64,000 nt of DNA from Dysgonamonadaceae bacterium (GCA_031254645.1 JAIRUA010000007.1:124001-188000); one strand, 5' to 3'; numbered from the stretch's first letter, positions 22,788-31,289 are shown. Made by a program: numbers and translations. The notes: generated by a model not told the origin, from the letters alone.

Positions 22788-23948
22788 TTAACTACTAATC
22801 ATTTTAACAACTACTTCCGCCGCTTTTTCCGATGGCAATTTATCCGCAGGTTTCAATTTCGCAAGTTGTTCTTTCGCTTGCATCATTTGTATTTCGCCTT
22901 TTTCTTTGTCTTGAAAAAACGAAAGAGCTTCGGGCACAATTAAATCGGATCGACAATTTCGCAATACAAATTCGGGTATAATCAATCGGTCTGCTAAAAT
23001 ATTGATAAGGTTGGCAAATTTTATTTTCACAAAAAACTCAGCCATTCTATTTGTCAGCCAGTTAAATGTGTAAGCAATAATGTGTGGTGTACCGCAAGCG
23101 GTCAATTCCAACGAAACAGTACCCGAAGCAGCGAGGGCAAATTCACTCATTCGAAATGCCTCATAACGAGCTTGTTGTCCGGTAATTATTTTGTACGGAG
23201 TACCGATATTTTTGAAATGTTCGTTTATTTCGTCTTTCATTGTTTCTACCGAAGGAATGAATAGAAAAAGATTCGGAATTTCTTTGTGCAATTGTTTGAT
23301 ACTTTCCACAAAAACGGGCGCAAGTTTGCTTACTTCACTATGACGAGAGCCGGGAAGTACGCATAAAATTCGTGCATTTTCGGCAGTTCGGCTTCGCTCA
23401 CTAAGCGGAGCCGGTGGCTGAGCGGAGCCGAAGCCCAAATCAGCAATATTTTCAATCACCGGATGCCCAACAAAAGTACACGGTAGACCATATTTTTCGA
23501 AATATTGCGGTTCATTGGGCAAAAGCGTCATCAAATGATTCATTAGTTTTGCCGCTTTTTTGGCGCGTCCTTTTTTCCATGCCCATACTTGCGGCGCCAC
23601 GTAATGAACGACAGGAATTGTATTCTTTCGTTTTTTCAAAATCTTCAAAACCGAACTGATAAATCCCCAACTATCAACAGTTACGATTACATCGGGTTGC
23701 ACACGCTCGATATCATTCAACACTTCTTTTCGGCGGCGCAAAATCACAGGCAATCGCGGAATGACTTCCATTACGCCCATTACCGAAAGATCTTTTATAT
23801 CGAAAAGGGAATTGAATCCTTCGATTCGCATTGTTTCACCACCGATGCCAAAAAATTGCGCTTCGGGATGTTCGTGGCGAATGGCTTTTATAAGGCGAGA
23901 GGCAAGAATATCGCCCGACGGTTCACCGACAATGAGGTAAATCTTCAT
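22788..23948 (-). CDS. lpxB: Lipid-A-disaccharide synthase with in-frame repeat insertion
   Basis: 386 residues. GT-B glycosyltransferase family 19 hallmarks: VGEPSGDILASRLI at the start, FFGIGGETM, LSVMGVMEVIPRL, YVAPQVWAWKKGR, LPNEPQYFEKYGLPCTFVGHP, LPGSRHSEV, and ALAASGTVSLELTACGTPHI. It joins UDP-diacylglucosamine and lipid X to form the lipid A disaccharide. Just before LPGSRH the protein carries an extra stretch FGSAQPPAPLSERSRTAEN encoded by a palindromic repeat (23387-23432), in a surface linker between the two domains. Its ATG overlaps the DUF3667 stop, so translation is probably coupled. Confidence 0.93.
   Translation of the reverse strand: MKIYLIVGEPSGDILASRLIKAIRHEHPEAQFFGIGGETMRIEGFNSLFDIKDLSVMGVMEVIPRLPVILRRRKEVLNDIERVQPDVIVTVDSWGFISSVLKILKKRKNTIPVVHYVAPQVWAWKKGRAKKAAKLMNHLMTLLPNEPQYFEKYGLPCTFVGHPVIENIADLGFGSAQPPAPLSERSRTAENARILCVLPGSRHSEVSKLAPVFVESIKQLHKEIPNLFLFIPSVETMKDEINEHFKNIGTPYKIITGQQARYEAFRMSEFALAASGTVSLELTACGTPHIIAYTFNWLTNRMAEFFVKIKFANLINILADRLIIPEFVLRNCRSDLIVPEALSFFQDKEKGEIQMMQAKEQLAKLKPADKLPSEKAAEVVVKMISS
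23387..23432. repeat. Palindromic repeat inside lpxB coding sequence
   Basis: Arms TTCGGCTTCGCTCA (23387-23400) and TGAGCGGAGCCGAA (23419-23432) are complementary at 13 of 14 positions with an 18-nt G/C-rich loop. GC content is far above the surrounding gene. It is read in frame as part of GFGSAQPPAPLSERSRTAEN and keeps lpxB open. Confidence 0.75.
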
Positions 23949-24676
23949 TTTATTATTTCATCAATTAAAGTTCCGACAATTGTTATTACAATTGACAAAG
24001 CAAGCACTCCCAAAACATAGGAAAAGAATGCTTTTATGTAGCTTGCCGCTTTCTTCACATCAAAAAATTGCCCAATTGACCATACAAGATAAATTATGCT
24101 AATATAAATTGTAATTTGCATTAAGTTCCAATGCGTTATTCCTTGTACAATTGCTACACCGGAAAAAAATAACGACTGTATTCCGGACACAAAACATAAG
24201 AGGATAAAAATTTCAAAAAAGTTATAGCCGGATTTTCTGAAAAATATTTTTACCCAAAATGCCATAAATAATCCGGTTATTATGCTCGAATAACCAGGGT
24301 ATTTTATCAGCATCCAATCAAAAATAAGGGTTATCGTAGAGCCTTCGAGCACATCGGATTGTTGGTAAAAATCTTCTGCCGTAATATGAAACAGATAATT
24401 GACAAGCGAATAAACCAATGACGTTATAAAGAGAAACGTAATGGGTTTTACGAACCGAAATCTATCTTCAGCGATAAACTCTCTAGTGCTTCTACCGGGA
24501 TTGATAAGCATTTTTTTGATGGTGTATATCATTCCCTTGTTAGCAAACAAAAACTCTGAAATTTCGTGAATGAGATAATGTTTGTCGATTCTTCTGAGGG
24601 TTGCGGGTTGTCCGCAATTTGGACAGAAGTTTTTGTTAATGGTACATTTGCAGTTCTTGCAGGTAGTTGTTTGCAT
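23945..24676 (-). CDS. DUF3667 zinc-ribbon membrane protein, copy 2, in the lipid A operon
   Basis: 243 residues: zinc ribbon C6-x2-C9 / C18-x2-C21 (TCKNCKCTINKNFCPNCGQP), then INPGRSTREFIAEDRFRFV and about five TM helices. It is a clear paralogue of the protein at 14351-15091. It sits between lpxI (8 bp upstream) and lpxB (4-bp overlap), so it is made together with lipid A enzymes. Function unknown; a role in envelope lipid handling is only suggested by this position. Confidence 0.82.
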   Translation of the reverse strand: MQTTTCKNCKCTINKNFCPNCGQPATLRRIDKHYLIHEISEFLFANKGMIYTIKKMLINPGRSTREFIAEDRFRFVKPITFLFITSLVYSLVNYLFHITAEDFYQQSDVLEGSTITLIFDWMLIKYPGYSSIITGLFMAFWVKIFFRKSGYNFFEIFILLCFVSGIQSLFFSGVAIVQGITHWNLMQITIYISIIYLVWSIGQFFDVKKAASYIKAFFSYVLGVLALSIVITIVGTLIDEIIK

Positions 24677-24684
24677 TTTATAAA

Positions 24685-25503
24685 TTATTTCTTCAATCCG
24701 ATAATAAAAATTCCGTTTTCGTCCGCTTTTTTGATAACGGCATCTTTTTCAATCAACAAAATGCCGCCGGCTTCTACAGCAATTCCACCAATGCCGTGTT
24801 TGATGAATAAATCTATCGTCTGCAAACCGATAGCAGGTAAATCCACACGCATGTCTTGACCCGGTTTGAGCACTTTTACCATAATCGGCTTTTTGCCCTC
24901 TTTGCGCAACGAAGCCGCACGAGCAAGCATTTGGTCTGTTCCCTCGATGGCTTCCATTGCCAACACCAAACCCTCCTGCACCACAACCGCTTGACCAACA
25001 TCTACCGCACCAATGGCTTTCGCCACCGTCCAGCCACGCTCAATATCGTTCATATCGTCCTTGTCCGGTTTCGCTTTGCCGTAAATGCCTTCTTGAAAAA
25101 GCATTTCGGGAACCACTTCTTCGATACCAACGATTTTAAAACCACGATTTTCCACTTCGTCAATCACGACACGGAAAAGATTGTCGTCGCTCATTTTTTT
25201 CATCGCCAATTTCGCCATAATTTTCATTCCTTCCCAGTCGGGAATCAATTCTTTAAACGAAGGACGCTTGATACCGCCGGCAAGTACAATGTCACGTACA
25301 TTGTTCTCCTTGAACGCTTTGAGAATTTTTCCCGCTTCGCCTATTTTGGCAAATGTGTGTGGTGCTTCGCTCAACTGTTCCGCTGTGGCAAACGATTCTA
25401 ATCCAACCACAAAAACGGGGATATGATGTTTGTTGCAGTGTTTGATAATTTCTACGGGCATCATTCCGCTACCGGCAACGATGCCTAAAGGTTGTTGTTG
25501 CAT
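24685..25503 (-). CDS. lpxI: UDP-2,3-diacylglucosamine pyrophosphatase, LpxI type
   Basis: 272 residues, the LpxI length. N-terminal LGIVAGSGMMPVEIIKHC, then FVVGLESFA, KENNVRDIVLAGGIKRPSF, and the conserved C-terminal part GWTVAKAIGAVDVGQAVVVQ, MEAIEGTDQML, MVKVLKPGQDMRVDLPAIG, GGIAVEAGGILLIEKD. It hydrolyses UDP-diacylglucosamine to lipid X, the substrate of LpxB, whose gene is two genes downstream. LpxI replaces LpxH in some Gram-negatives; many Bacteroidota are annotated with LpxH, so its presence here is a useful marker. Confidence 0.9.
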   Translation of the reverse strand: MQQQPLGIVAGSGMMPVEIIKHCNKHHIPVFVVGLESFATAEQLSEAPHTFAKIGEAGKILKAFKENNVRDIVLAGGIKRPSFKELIPDWEGMKIMAKLAMKKMSDDNLFRVVIDEVENRGFKIVGIEEVVPEMLFQEGIYGKAKPDKDDMNDIERGWTVAKAIGAVDVGQAVVVQEGLVLAMEAIEGTDQMLARAASLRKEGKKPIMVKVLKPGQDMRVDLPAIGLQTIDLFIKHGIGGIAVEAGGILLIEKDAVIKKADENGIFIIGLKK

Positions 25504-25545
25504 ATTATGTAATAGTGTTTTTTATTGTTTTGAATATTCATTATT

Positions 25546-25980
25546 TTATCTTTTCCGCTCAAAAAAACTCTTCATCAGCGCCTTGCATTCATCACTCATC
25601 ACATCTGAAGTAACCAACGTTTTCGAATGCAATAAATTCGGCGAAAACAATGAATATCCACGTTTTTCATCGCTTGCACCATATACTACACGCGATATCT
25701 GTGCCCAGCCCAGTGCACCTGCACACATCGGACAAGGCTCTATGGTAACATACAACGTACAGTCTGTCAGATATTTTCCGCCTAACACATTGGCAGCAGC
25801 CGTTATCGCTTGCATTTCGGCGTGTGCGGTAACGTCGTTCAGCATTTCCGTCAAATTGTGAGAGCGAGCGATGATGCGCTGTTGGCACACAATGACGGCA
25901 CCGATGGGTATTTCATCTTTTTCAAACGCCTTCTGCGCTTCCTGCAGCGTTTGTCGCATAAAATAATTATCGTCTAGCAT
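25546..25980 (-). CDS. tadA: tRNA(Arg) adenosine-34 deaminase
   Basis: 144 residues of the cytidine/adenosine deaminase fold. Zinc site: H and E in AHAEMQAI, and the two Cys in EPCPMCAGAL. Family features: GAVIVCQQRIIARSHNLTE, LTDCTLYVTIEPCPMC, RVVYGASDEKRG and the C-terminal CKALMKSFFERKR helix. It makes inosine at the wobble position of tRNA-Arg(ACG). Ends 42 bp before lpxI on the same strand. Confidence 0.9.
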   Translation of the reverse strand: MLDDNYFMRQTLQEAQKAFEKDEIPIGAVIVCQQRIIARSHNLTEMLNDVTAHAEMQAITAAANVLGGKYLTDCTLYVTIEPCPMCAGALGWAQISRVVYGASDEKRGYSLFSPNLLHSKTLVTSDVMSDECKALMKSFFERKR

Positions 25981-25981
25981 A

Positions 25982-26075
25982 TTTTTAATGTGCTAATTTG
26001 CTAATAAATAATGTGCTAATGACAGACATTATGCTTTCTGATAATTTGCATTGGCACATTAGCAAATTAAATTAT
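25982..26075. repeat. Degenerate copy of the TAATGTGCTAAT palindromic repeat
   Basis: Contains AATGTGCTAATTTGCTAATAAATAATGTGCTAAT on the left and TGCATTGGCACATTAGCAAATTAAATT on the right, imperfectly complementary, filling the gap between tadA and the next gene. Same words as the perfect copy at 58422-58536. Confidence 0.7.
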
Positions 26076-26284
26076 CTTCTCATTTCATTTTCCTCAAACA
26101 AAGTCGGATAATCTTGATCCATACTCTTCAAAATATGATTAATAATCGTCTCTCGAAACCAACGCGAACGATTAGCTATCTTGTATTTACGAAGATAGAA
26201 TTGCACCATTTCATACTCCTCATCGCTGAGCATAAATGCTGCCGGTTTTGTTCGCTGAGGCTGTTTTTGTTTGTTTTTTCCCAT
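26072..26284 (-). CDS. Small basic conserved-type protein, possibly ribbon-helix-helix
   Basis: 70 residues from the ATG at 26284 (MGKNKQKQPQRTKPA); an upstream ATG at 26338 adds residues that look like untranslated leader. The body AFMLSDEEYEMVQFYLRKYK then SRWFRETIINHILKSM has the strand-helix-helix pattern seen in CopG-type ribbon-helix-helix proteins, after a Lys/Gln-rich N-terminus. DNA binding is a guess. Single gene, divergent from yraN. Confidence 0.55.
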   Translation of the reverse strand: MGKNKQKQPQRTKPAAFMLSDEEYEMVQFYLRKYKIANRSRWFRETIINHILKSMDQDYPTLFEENEMRR

Positions 26285-26382
26285 TGAAAATCTTGCCTTA
26301 TTCTTTCCGAATACAAAAAAACGAATTTTTTTTCCCAAAATGAAGAAAATTTGCGGTAAATTTGTATTTCAGTAAATAAAAG

Positions 26383-26745
26383 ATGGCAGACCACAACGAA
26401 TTAGGAAAACAGGGCGAAAAAGAAGCCGCACGATTATTGAGATCGAAAGGACATCGCATCATTGAATACAACTGGGCACTTTTTGGATATGAAATAGATA
26501 TTATTTCTGAATACGAGGAGTTCATTGTGTTCACAGAAGTGAAAACCCGTAGCGGATTGCAGTGGGGAAATCCTGAAGAAGCAATCGGACGAGGTAGAAT
26601 GAAGCGTTTGATTGATGCAGCAGATATTTATTTGAAAGGAAAAAAGATAGATATGCCTGCTCGCTTCGATGTCGTTGCTATTGTTTGGGACGGAAAAAAG
26701 TTTGATTTAGAACATTTTGAAGATGCTTTTATGGCATTTTTGTAG
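26383..26745 (+). CDS. yraN: UPF0102 / YraN family endonuclease-like protein
   Basis: 120 residues. The PD-(D/E)xK-like core of the family is intact: LGKQGEKEAARLLRSKGHRI, WALFGYEIDIISEY, IVFTEVKTRS, EEAIGRGRMKRLIDAADIYL. The fold is that of Holliday-junction-resolvase-like nucleases; biological role unclear. Followed 26 bp later by the YjbR-type gene on the same strand. Confidence 0.9.
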   Translation: MADHNELGKQGEKEAARLLRSKGHRIIEYNWALFGYEIDIISEYEEFIVFTEVKTRSGLQWGNPEEAIGRGRMKRLIDAADIYLKGKKIDMPARFDVVAIVWDGKKFDLEHFEDAFMAFL

Positions 26746-26771
26746 AAGGCACAGAAGTTAAGGTTAATAGA

Positions 26772-27143
26772 ATGAATATAGAAGAATTAAGAGAATATTG
26801 TTTTTCCGTAAAAGGAGCGGAAGAATGTACACCTTTTGGGGAAGACGTGTTGGTGTATAAAATTATGAACAAAATGTTTGTATTTATCCCATTAATCCCA
26901 AAAGATAATGAGTTTTTTGCTGTGATGAAATGTAATCCCGAAAAAACGGTGGAATTGCGGGAAAAATACGAAGGTGTTACCAAAGGATATTATGCAGGCG
27001 ACAATTTGTTGTGGAATTCTGTTTACATCCAAAAAGACGTGCCCGATGTGTTGATAAAAGAATTAATTGACCATTCGGTGGAAGAAGTAGTAAAAAAATT
27101 GTCGAAAAAGCAGCAACAGGAATATTATGAGTCAATTAAATGA
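26772..27143 (+). CDS. MmcQ/YjbR-family DNA-binding-like protein
   Basis: 123 residues: MNIEELREYCFSVKGAEECT, PFGEDVLVYKIMNKMFVF, VMKCNPEKTVELREKYEGV, KGYYAGDNLLWNSVYIQKDV and VLIKELIDHSVEEVVKKLSK. This is the compact CyaY-like fold of the MmcQ/YjbR family. Role unknown. Its 3' end overlaps birA by 17 bp. Confidence 0.85.
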   Translation: MNIEELREYCFSVKGAEECTPFGEDVLVYKIMNKMFVFIPLIPKDNEFFAVMKCNPEKTVELREKYEGVTKGYYAGDNLLWNSVYIQKDVPDVLIKELIDHSVEEVVKKLSKKQQQEYYESIK

Positions 27144-27867
27144 GATAATTCGACTTGATGAAATTGACTCGACTAACAATTATTTAAAACAACTTGTTCG
27201 AGAGCAATTACTTGCCGAAGGCACGGTGGTGATTGCCGAATTTCAAACCGGAGGGCGCGGGCAACAAGGAAATTCGTGGTTTTCTTCGAAAGGCGATAAC
27301 CTGTTGTTTAGTTTGCTGTTGTGTCCAAAAAAATTGCCGGCAAACGAGATGTTCTTTATTTCTTGTATTGCCTCGTTGGCGATTGAGAGAACATTGTCGG
27401 GATTTATTGATAATGTTCGCATTAAATGGCCAAACGATATATATTGGAACGACAAAAAAATAGGTGGAATCCTTATCGAAAATAATTTGCAAGAGGAATC
27501 AGTCAAAAGCTCTGTTATTGGAATTGGATTGAATATTAACGAAAAATCGTTTCCCGACAGTCTGCCAAATCCTGTTTCGTTGTGTCAAATTACAAAAACG
27601 AAACACGATAAAGCTCAAATTCTGTATACTTTTCTTCACGAGTTTTTCGTTCTTTATCAACAGTTTAAACGTAGCGAAAAGCTCGAAATAAAAAAAGAAT
27701 ATATGCGAAATCTCTACCGCACAGACGGCTATTACTGGTTTGAAGACGGAAGCGGAAAATTTTCGGCAAAAATCGCTGATGTGTTGCCGTCCGGACATTT
27801 GGTTCTGAAAACGAGAGAAGAGGAAAAGAGAAAATATGCGTTTAAGGAAGTGCAATTTGTGGAGTAA
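27127..27867 (+). CDS. birA: Biotin--[acetyl-CoA-carboxylase] ligase
   Basis: 246 residues, catalytic domain only; no N-terminal helix-turn-helix, so it cannot act as the BirA repressor. Motifs: DEIDSTNNYLKQL, biotin-binding loop TGGRGQQGNSWFS, RIKWPNDIYWNDKKIGGIL, GIGLNINEKSFP and a C-terminal SH3-like part ADVLPSGHLVLKTREEEKRK. It attaches biotin to carrier proteins through biotinyl-AMP. Overlaps the preceding gene by 17 bp. Confidence 0.93.
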   Translation: MSQLNEIIRLDEIDSTNNYLKQLVREQLLAEGTVVIAEFQTGGRGQQGNSWFSSKGDNLLFSLLLCPKKLPANEMFFISCIASLAIERTLSGFIDNVRIKWPNDIYWNDKKIGGILIENNLQEESVKSSVIGIGLNINEKSFPDSLPNPVSLCQITKTKHDKAQILYTFLHEFFVLYQQFKRSEKLEIKKEYMRNLYRTDGYYWFEDGSGKFSAKIADVLPSGHLVLKTREEEKRKYAFKEVQFVE

Positions 27868-27932
27868 ATGAAGTATATTTGCATTGGCTTTTGGATTCAA
27901 AAATAAATTCAAAATGAAAACAACATAACAAT

Positions 27933-28643
27933 ATGCTACAATACAACAGAATACTACTCAAACTCAGCGGCGAATCGCTAATGGGCGGCAAACAATACGG
28001 AATTGATGAAGTACGCCTCAACGAATATGCGCAGCAAATCAGCGAAATAGCGCAAATGGGCGTGCAGATTGGCATCGTTATTGGCGGCGGAAATATTTTT
28101 CGCGGATTAAGCGGCGCATCGAAAGGATTCGATCGCGTGAAAGGCGACCAAATGGGAATGCTCGCCACCGTTATCAACAGTCTGGCACTCAGTTCGGCAC
28201 TATCGGCGATTGGTCAAAAAAATCACGTTTTCACGGCAATTCGAATGGAGCCGGTGGGCGATTTGTACAGCAAATGGCGCGCAATTGAAGCGATGCAAAA
28301 CGGCGAAGTGGTGATTATTGCCGGCGGCACAGGAAATCCGTTTTTTACCACCGACACAGCTTCGGCATTGCGCGGCATCGAAATTGAAGCCGATGCAATG
28401 TTCAAAGGTACGCGCGTGGACGGTATTTACACCGCCGACCCGGAAAAAGACCCGACAGCAACTAAATTCGACAAAATTTCGTACGATGAGATTTTCAGTC
28501 GTAACTTGAAAGTAATGGATTTAACCGCCACCACTTTGTGTAAAGAAAACAATCTTTCTATCGTAGTTTTCGATATGGATACAGTTGGAAATTTGAAAAA
28601 AGTGATTAGTGGGGAAAATATTGGGACGTTGGTACATTTCTAG
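27933..28643 (+). CDS. pyrH: UMP kinase
   Basis: 236 residues, the bacterial hexameric type: RILLKLSGESLMGG, GVQIGIVIGGGNIFRG, DQMGMLATVINSLAL, VVIIAGGTGNPFFTTDTAS, DAMFKGTRVDGIYTADP, KVMDLTATTLCKENNL, VVFDM. Converts UMP to UDP in pyrimidine supply. Followed by a strong intrinsic terminator. Confidence 0.97.
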   Translation: MLQYNRILLKLSGESLMGGKQYGIDEVRLNEYAQQISEIAQMGVQIGIVIGGGNIFRGLSGASKGFDRVKGDQMGMLATVINSLALSSALSAIGQKNHVFTAIRMEPVGDLYSKWRAIEAMQNGEVVIIAGGTGNPFFTTDTASALRGIEIEADAMFKGTRVDGIYTADPEKDPTATKFDKISYDEIFSRNLKVMDLTATTLCKENNLSIVVFDMDTVGNLKKVISGENIGTLVHF

Positions 28644-28700
28644 ATCTTTATAATTCATCTTCCAAGATTAATTATTTTCAGAAATAAGATGCAAATATAA

Positions 28701-28731
28701 AAAAACGTTGCGTGTAATGCAACGTTTTTTT
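28701..28731. terminator. Intrinsic terminator between pyrH and galE
   Basis: 11-bp stem AAAAACGTTGC (28701-28711) / GCAACGTTTTT (28719-28729), flanked by A- and T-runs on both sides, so it can stop both convergent transcripts. Confidence 0.85.
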
Positions 28732-28760
28732 CCGCGTTTAATGTAATTTAACCTCAAAAA

Positions 28761-29795
28761 TTACATTACGCCTTTTTCGCACAATCGCTGCTGCCATTTC
28801 CAAGCTGTGGCAATGGTGTCTTCGATTGTTTCGGTAGCTCTCCAGCCCAATACATTGTTTGCTTTATCGGGTTGTGCCCAAATTTTCTCAATATCGCCTT
28901 CTCTACGACCAACAATTTTGTAATTCAATGGCTTATCCGACACTTTTTCAAACACGCGAATCAATTCCAAAACAGAAAGCCCTGTTCCTGTTCCGAGGTT
29001 GAAAATTTCCACTTTTTCATCGGATTTATTTTCGAGCATACGCTCAATGGCTATTACGTGCGCTTTTGCCAAATCCACTACATTGATAAAATCGCGAATG
29101 CACGAGCCGTCGGGCGTATCGTAATCATCGCCAAAAACACTCAATTGCTCGCGAATACCAATGCCGGTTTGCGTGATAAAAGGCACGAGATTTTGCGGAA
29201 CACCCAACGGTAATTCGCCGATTTCTGCCGACGGATGCGCGCCAACCGGATTGAAGTAACGCAAAATAATGCTTTTTATCGGTGCGCCGGAATGTACAAA
29301 ATCTTGAATAATTTCTTCGTTAATTTGTTTCGTATTTCCGTAAGGCGACGTGGCAGGTTTAATCGGTGCATTTTCGTCAATCGGATTGGTGTCGGGCTCG
29401 CCATACACAGTACACGACGACGAAAACACAATTCCTTTCACACCATATTCAGGCATCAGTTCCAACAGATTAATCAGCGAATCCAAATTGTTTCGGTAGT
29501 ACATTAGCGGCTTTTGCACCGATTCACCTACCGCTTTGCTCGCTGCAAAATGGATAATTCCGTCAATATTCGAGTATTTTTCAAACAATGATTTTAGCAC
29601 CGGCATATCAATACAATCTATTTTTTCGAAAATCGGACGAACGCCTGTGATATTCACAATACCGTCAATCACATTTTCATTTGAATTACTGAGATTGTCG
29701 ATAATAATCACTTCATAGCCTGCTTGTTGAAGTTCTACGACGGTGTGAGAGCCAATATAACCCGTGCCACCGGTTACAAGAATTTTTTTTGTCAT
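28761..29795 (-). CDS. galE: UDP-glucose 4-epimerase
   Basis: 344 residues. NAD loop GGTGYIGSHTV, catalytic Ser/Tyr/Lys in SSSCTVYG and SPYGNTK, then IILRYFNPVGAHPSAEIGE, PDGSCIRDFINVVDLAKAH and the C-terminal EKIWAQPDKANNVLGW. Interconverts UDP-glucose and UDP-galactose for envelope polysaccharide and galactose use. A TAATTTTG -7 element lies at 29837-29830. Confidence 0.95.
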   Translation of the reverse strand: MTKKILVTGGTGYIGSHTVVELQQAGYEVIIIDNLSNSNENVIDGIVNITGVRPIFEKIDCIDMPVLKSLFEKYSNIDGIIHFAASKAVGESVQKPLMYYRNNLDSLINLLELMPEYGVKGIVFSSSCTVYGEPDTNPIDENAPIKPATSPYGNTKQINEEIIQDFVHSGAPIKSIILRYFNPVGAHPSAEIGELPLGVPQNLVPFITQTGIGIREQLSVFGDDYDTPDGSCIRDFINVVDLAKAHVIAIERMLENKSDEKVEIFNLGTGTGLSVLELIRVFEKVSDKPLNYKIVGRREGDIEKIWAQPDKANNVLGWRATETIEDTIATAWKWQQRLCEKGVM

Positions 29796-29866
29796 AGCTT
29801 TATAGTAGTTCTAAATTTTTACAGAATTGCAAAATTACAATAATTAACCCAAAAAGCGTGCTCTTT

Positions 29867-29898
29867 TTTGCAAAATATATCAAAAGAGTGTATTTTTG
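29867..29898 (+). promoter_or_regulatory. Promoter of the YkgJ-type gene
   Basis: TTTG at 29867-29870, 20-nt spacer, TATTTTTG at 29891-29898, 19 nt before the ATG at 29918. This excludes an apparent start at 29858. Confidence 0.75.
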
Positions 29899-29917
29899 CA
29901 ATAGAGAAGTTCAAACA

Positions 29918-30397
29918 ATGAATATTACAAGTTTACAAAAAGAGGCATCGCTGAAAATGCCCGAATGGAAAGCGTTTTTTATCAAGAACAAACAACGCTT
30001 AATGAAAATGGATAGAGAAATACAACAGATTCACAATGAACTGGTTGATGAAATCAATTGTTTAGAATGTGGCAATTGTTGTCGTTCGCTCGGTCCGATG
30101 ATTTTGGCAAAAGATGTAGATGCGATGTGCCGTTCGTTGCGGATTAAACCTGCCGATTTTATTGAAAAATACTTGAAAACAGATGAAGACAAAGATATGG
30201 TTTTCAAAGAAATGCCTTGTCCTTTTCTCGGAATGGATAATTATTGCAGTGTTTACGAAAATCGTCCGAAAGCGTGTCGTGAATATCCCCATACAGATAG
30301 GAAGAAATTTTATCAGATTTATGCACTGTCAATGAAAAATGCGGCGGTTTGTCCGATTGTGTTTGGAGTGTTAGAAAGGATTTTGGAATACAAATGA
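29918..30397 (+). CDS. YkgJ-family cysteine cluster protein
   Basis: 159 residues from the ATG at 29918, which lies just downstream of a promoter. The cysteine pattern C-x2-C-x2-CC (NCLECGNCCRSLGPM) is followed by MPCPFLGMDNYCSVYENRPKA and CREYP, the Fe-S or zinc-binding CxxCxxCC family signature. These proteins are thought to bind a metal cluster; function unknown. Monocistronic. Confidence 0.87.
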   Translation: MNITSLQKEASLKMPEWKAFFIKNKQRLMKMDREIQQIHNELVDEINCLECGNCCRSLGPMILAKDVDAMCRSLRIKPADFIEKYLKTDEDKDMVFKEMPCPFLGMDNYCSVYENRPKACREYPHTDRKKFYQIYALSMKNAAVCPIVFGVLERILEYK

Positions 30398-30401
30398 GGC
30401 T

Positions 30402-30421
30402 GCGGATCAAGCCCGCAATGA
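30402..30421. repeat. GCGGAT...GCCCGCAATGA repeat fragment
   Basis: GCGGATCAAGCCCGCAATGA, 4 bp after a stop codon. Shares its ends with 37854-37874 and with the right arm of 56094-56151. Confidence 0.5.
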
Positions 30422-30434
30422 TGTGAGCAGATCT

Positions 30435-31289
30435 TTATAATCCCCAAAAAACCAACAAATACAAATAAATTGCCGGAACGGCAATCAAAAGGCTATCAAT
30501 TCTATCAAGGATACCACCGTGTCCGGGCATAATTTGTCCGGCATCTTTTACATCGTAAGTGCGTTTGATAAGTGATTCGAACAGGTCACCTAATGTGCCA
30601 AAAAGAGATGTCAGAATGGCGAAACCTGTCCAAAAAAACACAGGATATTCAGGATAAAACCGGAAGAAAACAAAAGAAGCCAAAATCGTAAATACGATAC
30701 CGCCAATAAATCCTTCTATCGATTTTTTAGGCGAAATGCGTTTACTCAAAGGATGTTTTCCAAAAAGTGACCCAACAAGGTAAGCACCGGTATCGTTTAT
30801 CCAAATAAATACAAAAAGTGCCAACACAGGCGCATAGTAATATCCTTCTTCGATCGCTATCCCAAATTGCGTCATTCCAAATTGATAGGCAACAAACATC
30901 AACAAACTCAATGGCATTGTTACGTATATTTGCCCAAAAACCGAATAAATAACGGCGTGAAAAATATCGTTTCTCGTAAAAAATACTGCGCTAACAAACA
31001 AAATAAGCAAGTAAAGCAAAACAACGATGGGAAGTGCGAAAAAAGATATTTCTTCCAAATGCAAAAAGACAGCAAGAAATATCAACATACCAGATATAAT
31101 ATTGAATATCTTACTAATAGCGTGCGGCGTATTTTTTTCTACTATTCGATAAAACTCAAACAATCCCATTCCTGTGATGATTCCGAAAATGGCAAGAAAT
31201 GAAAATTTGCCACCTAAAATCCCCAAAAGAATAATTGCTATATACACAGCACCAGCTCCTGCACGGGTAAAAAAATCTTTTCTGTTCAA
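30435..31289 (-). CDS. cdsA: Phosphatidate cytidylyltransferase
   Basis: About 284 residues from a TTG at 31289 (reads MNRKDFFTRAGAGAVYIAII). The frame also has an ATG at 31325, but a TATCTTTG promoter element (31317-31310) lies inside that extension, so the downstream TTG is preferred. Eight or so TM segments; the family signature near the C-terminus is KSIEGFIGG with FGTLGDLFESLIKR, KDAGQIMPGHGGILDRIDSL. Makes CDP-diacylglycerol, the phospholipid precursor, in the inner membrane. Confidence 0.88.
   Translation of the reverse strand: MNRKDFFTRAGAGAVYIAIILLGILGGKFSFLAIFGIITGMGLFEFYRIVEKNTPHAISKIFNIISGMLIFLAVFLHLEEISFFALPIVVLLYLLILFVSAVFFTRNDIFHAVIYSVFGQIYVTMPLSLLMFVAYQFGMTQFGIAIEEGYYYAPVLALFVFIWINDTGAYLVGSLFGKHPLSKRISPKKSIEGFIGGIVFTILASFVFFRFYPEYPVFFWTGFAILTSLFGTLGDLFESLIKRTYDVKDAGQIMPGHGGILDRIDSLLIAVPAIYLYLLVFWGL

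Noticed and set aside
24856..25401. Plus-strand frame of 181 codons opposite lpxI
   Set aside because: Antisense to the conserved LpxI; His/Phe-rich noise.
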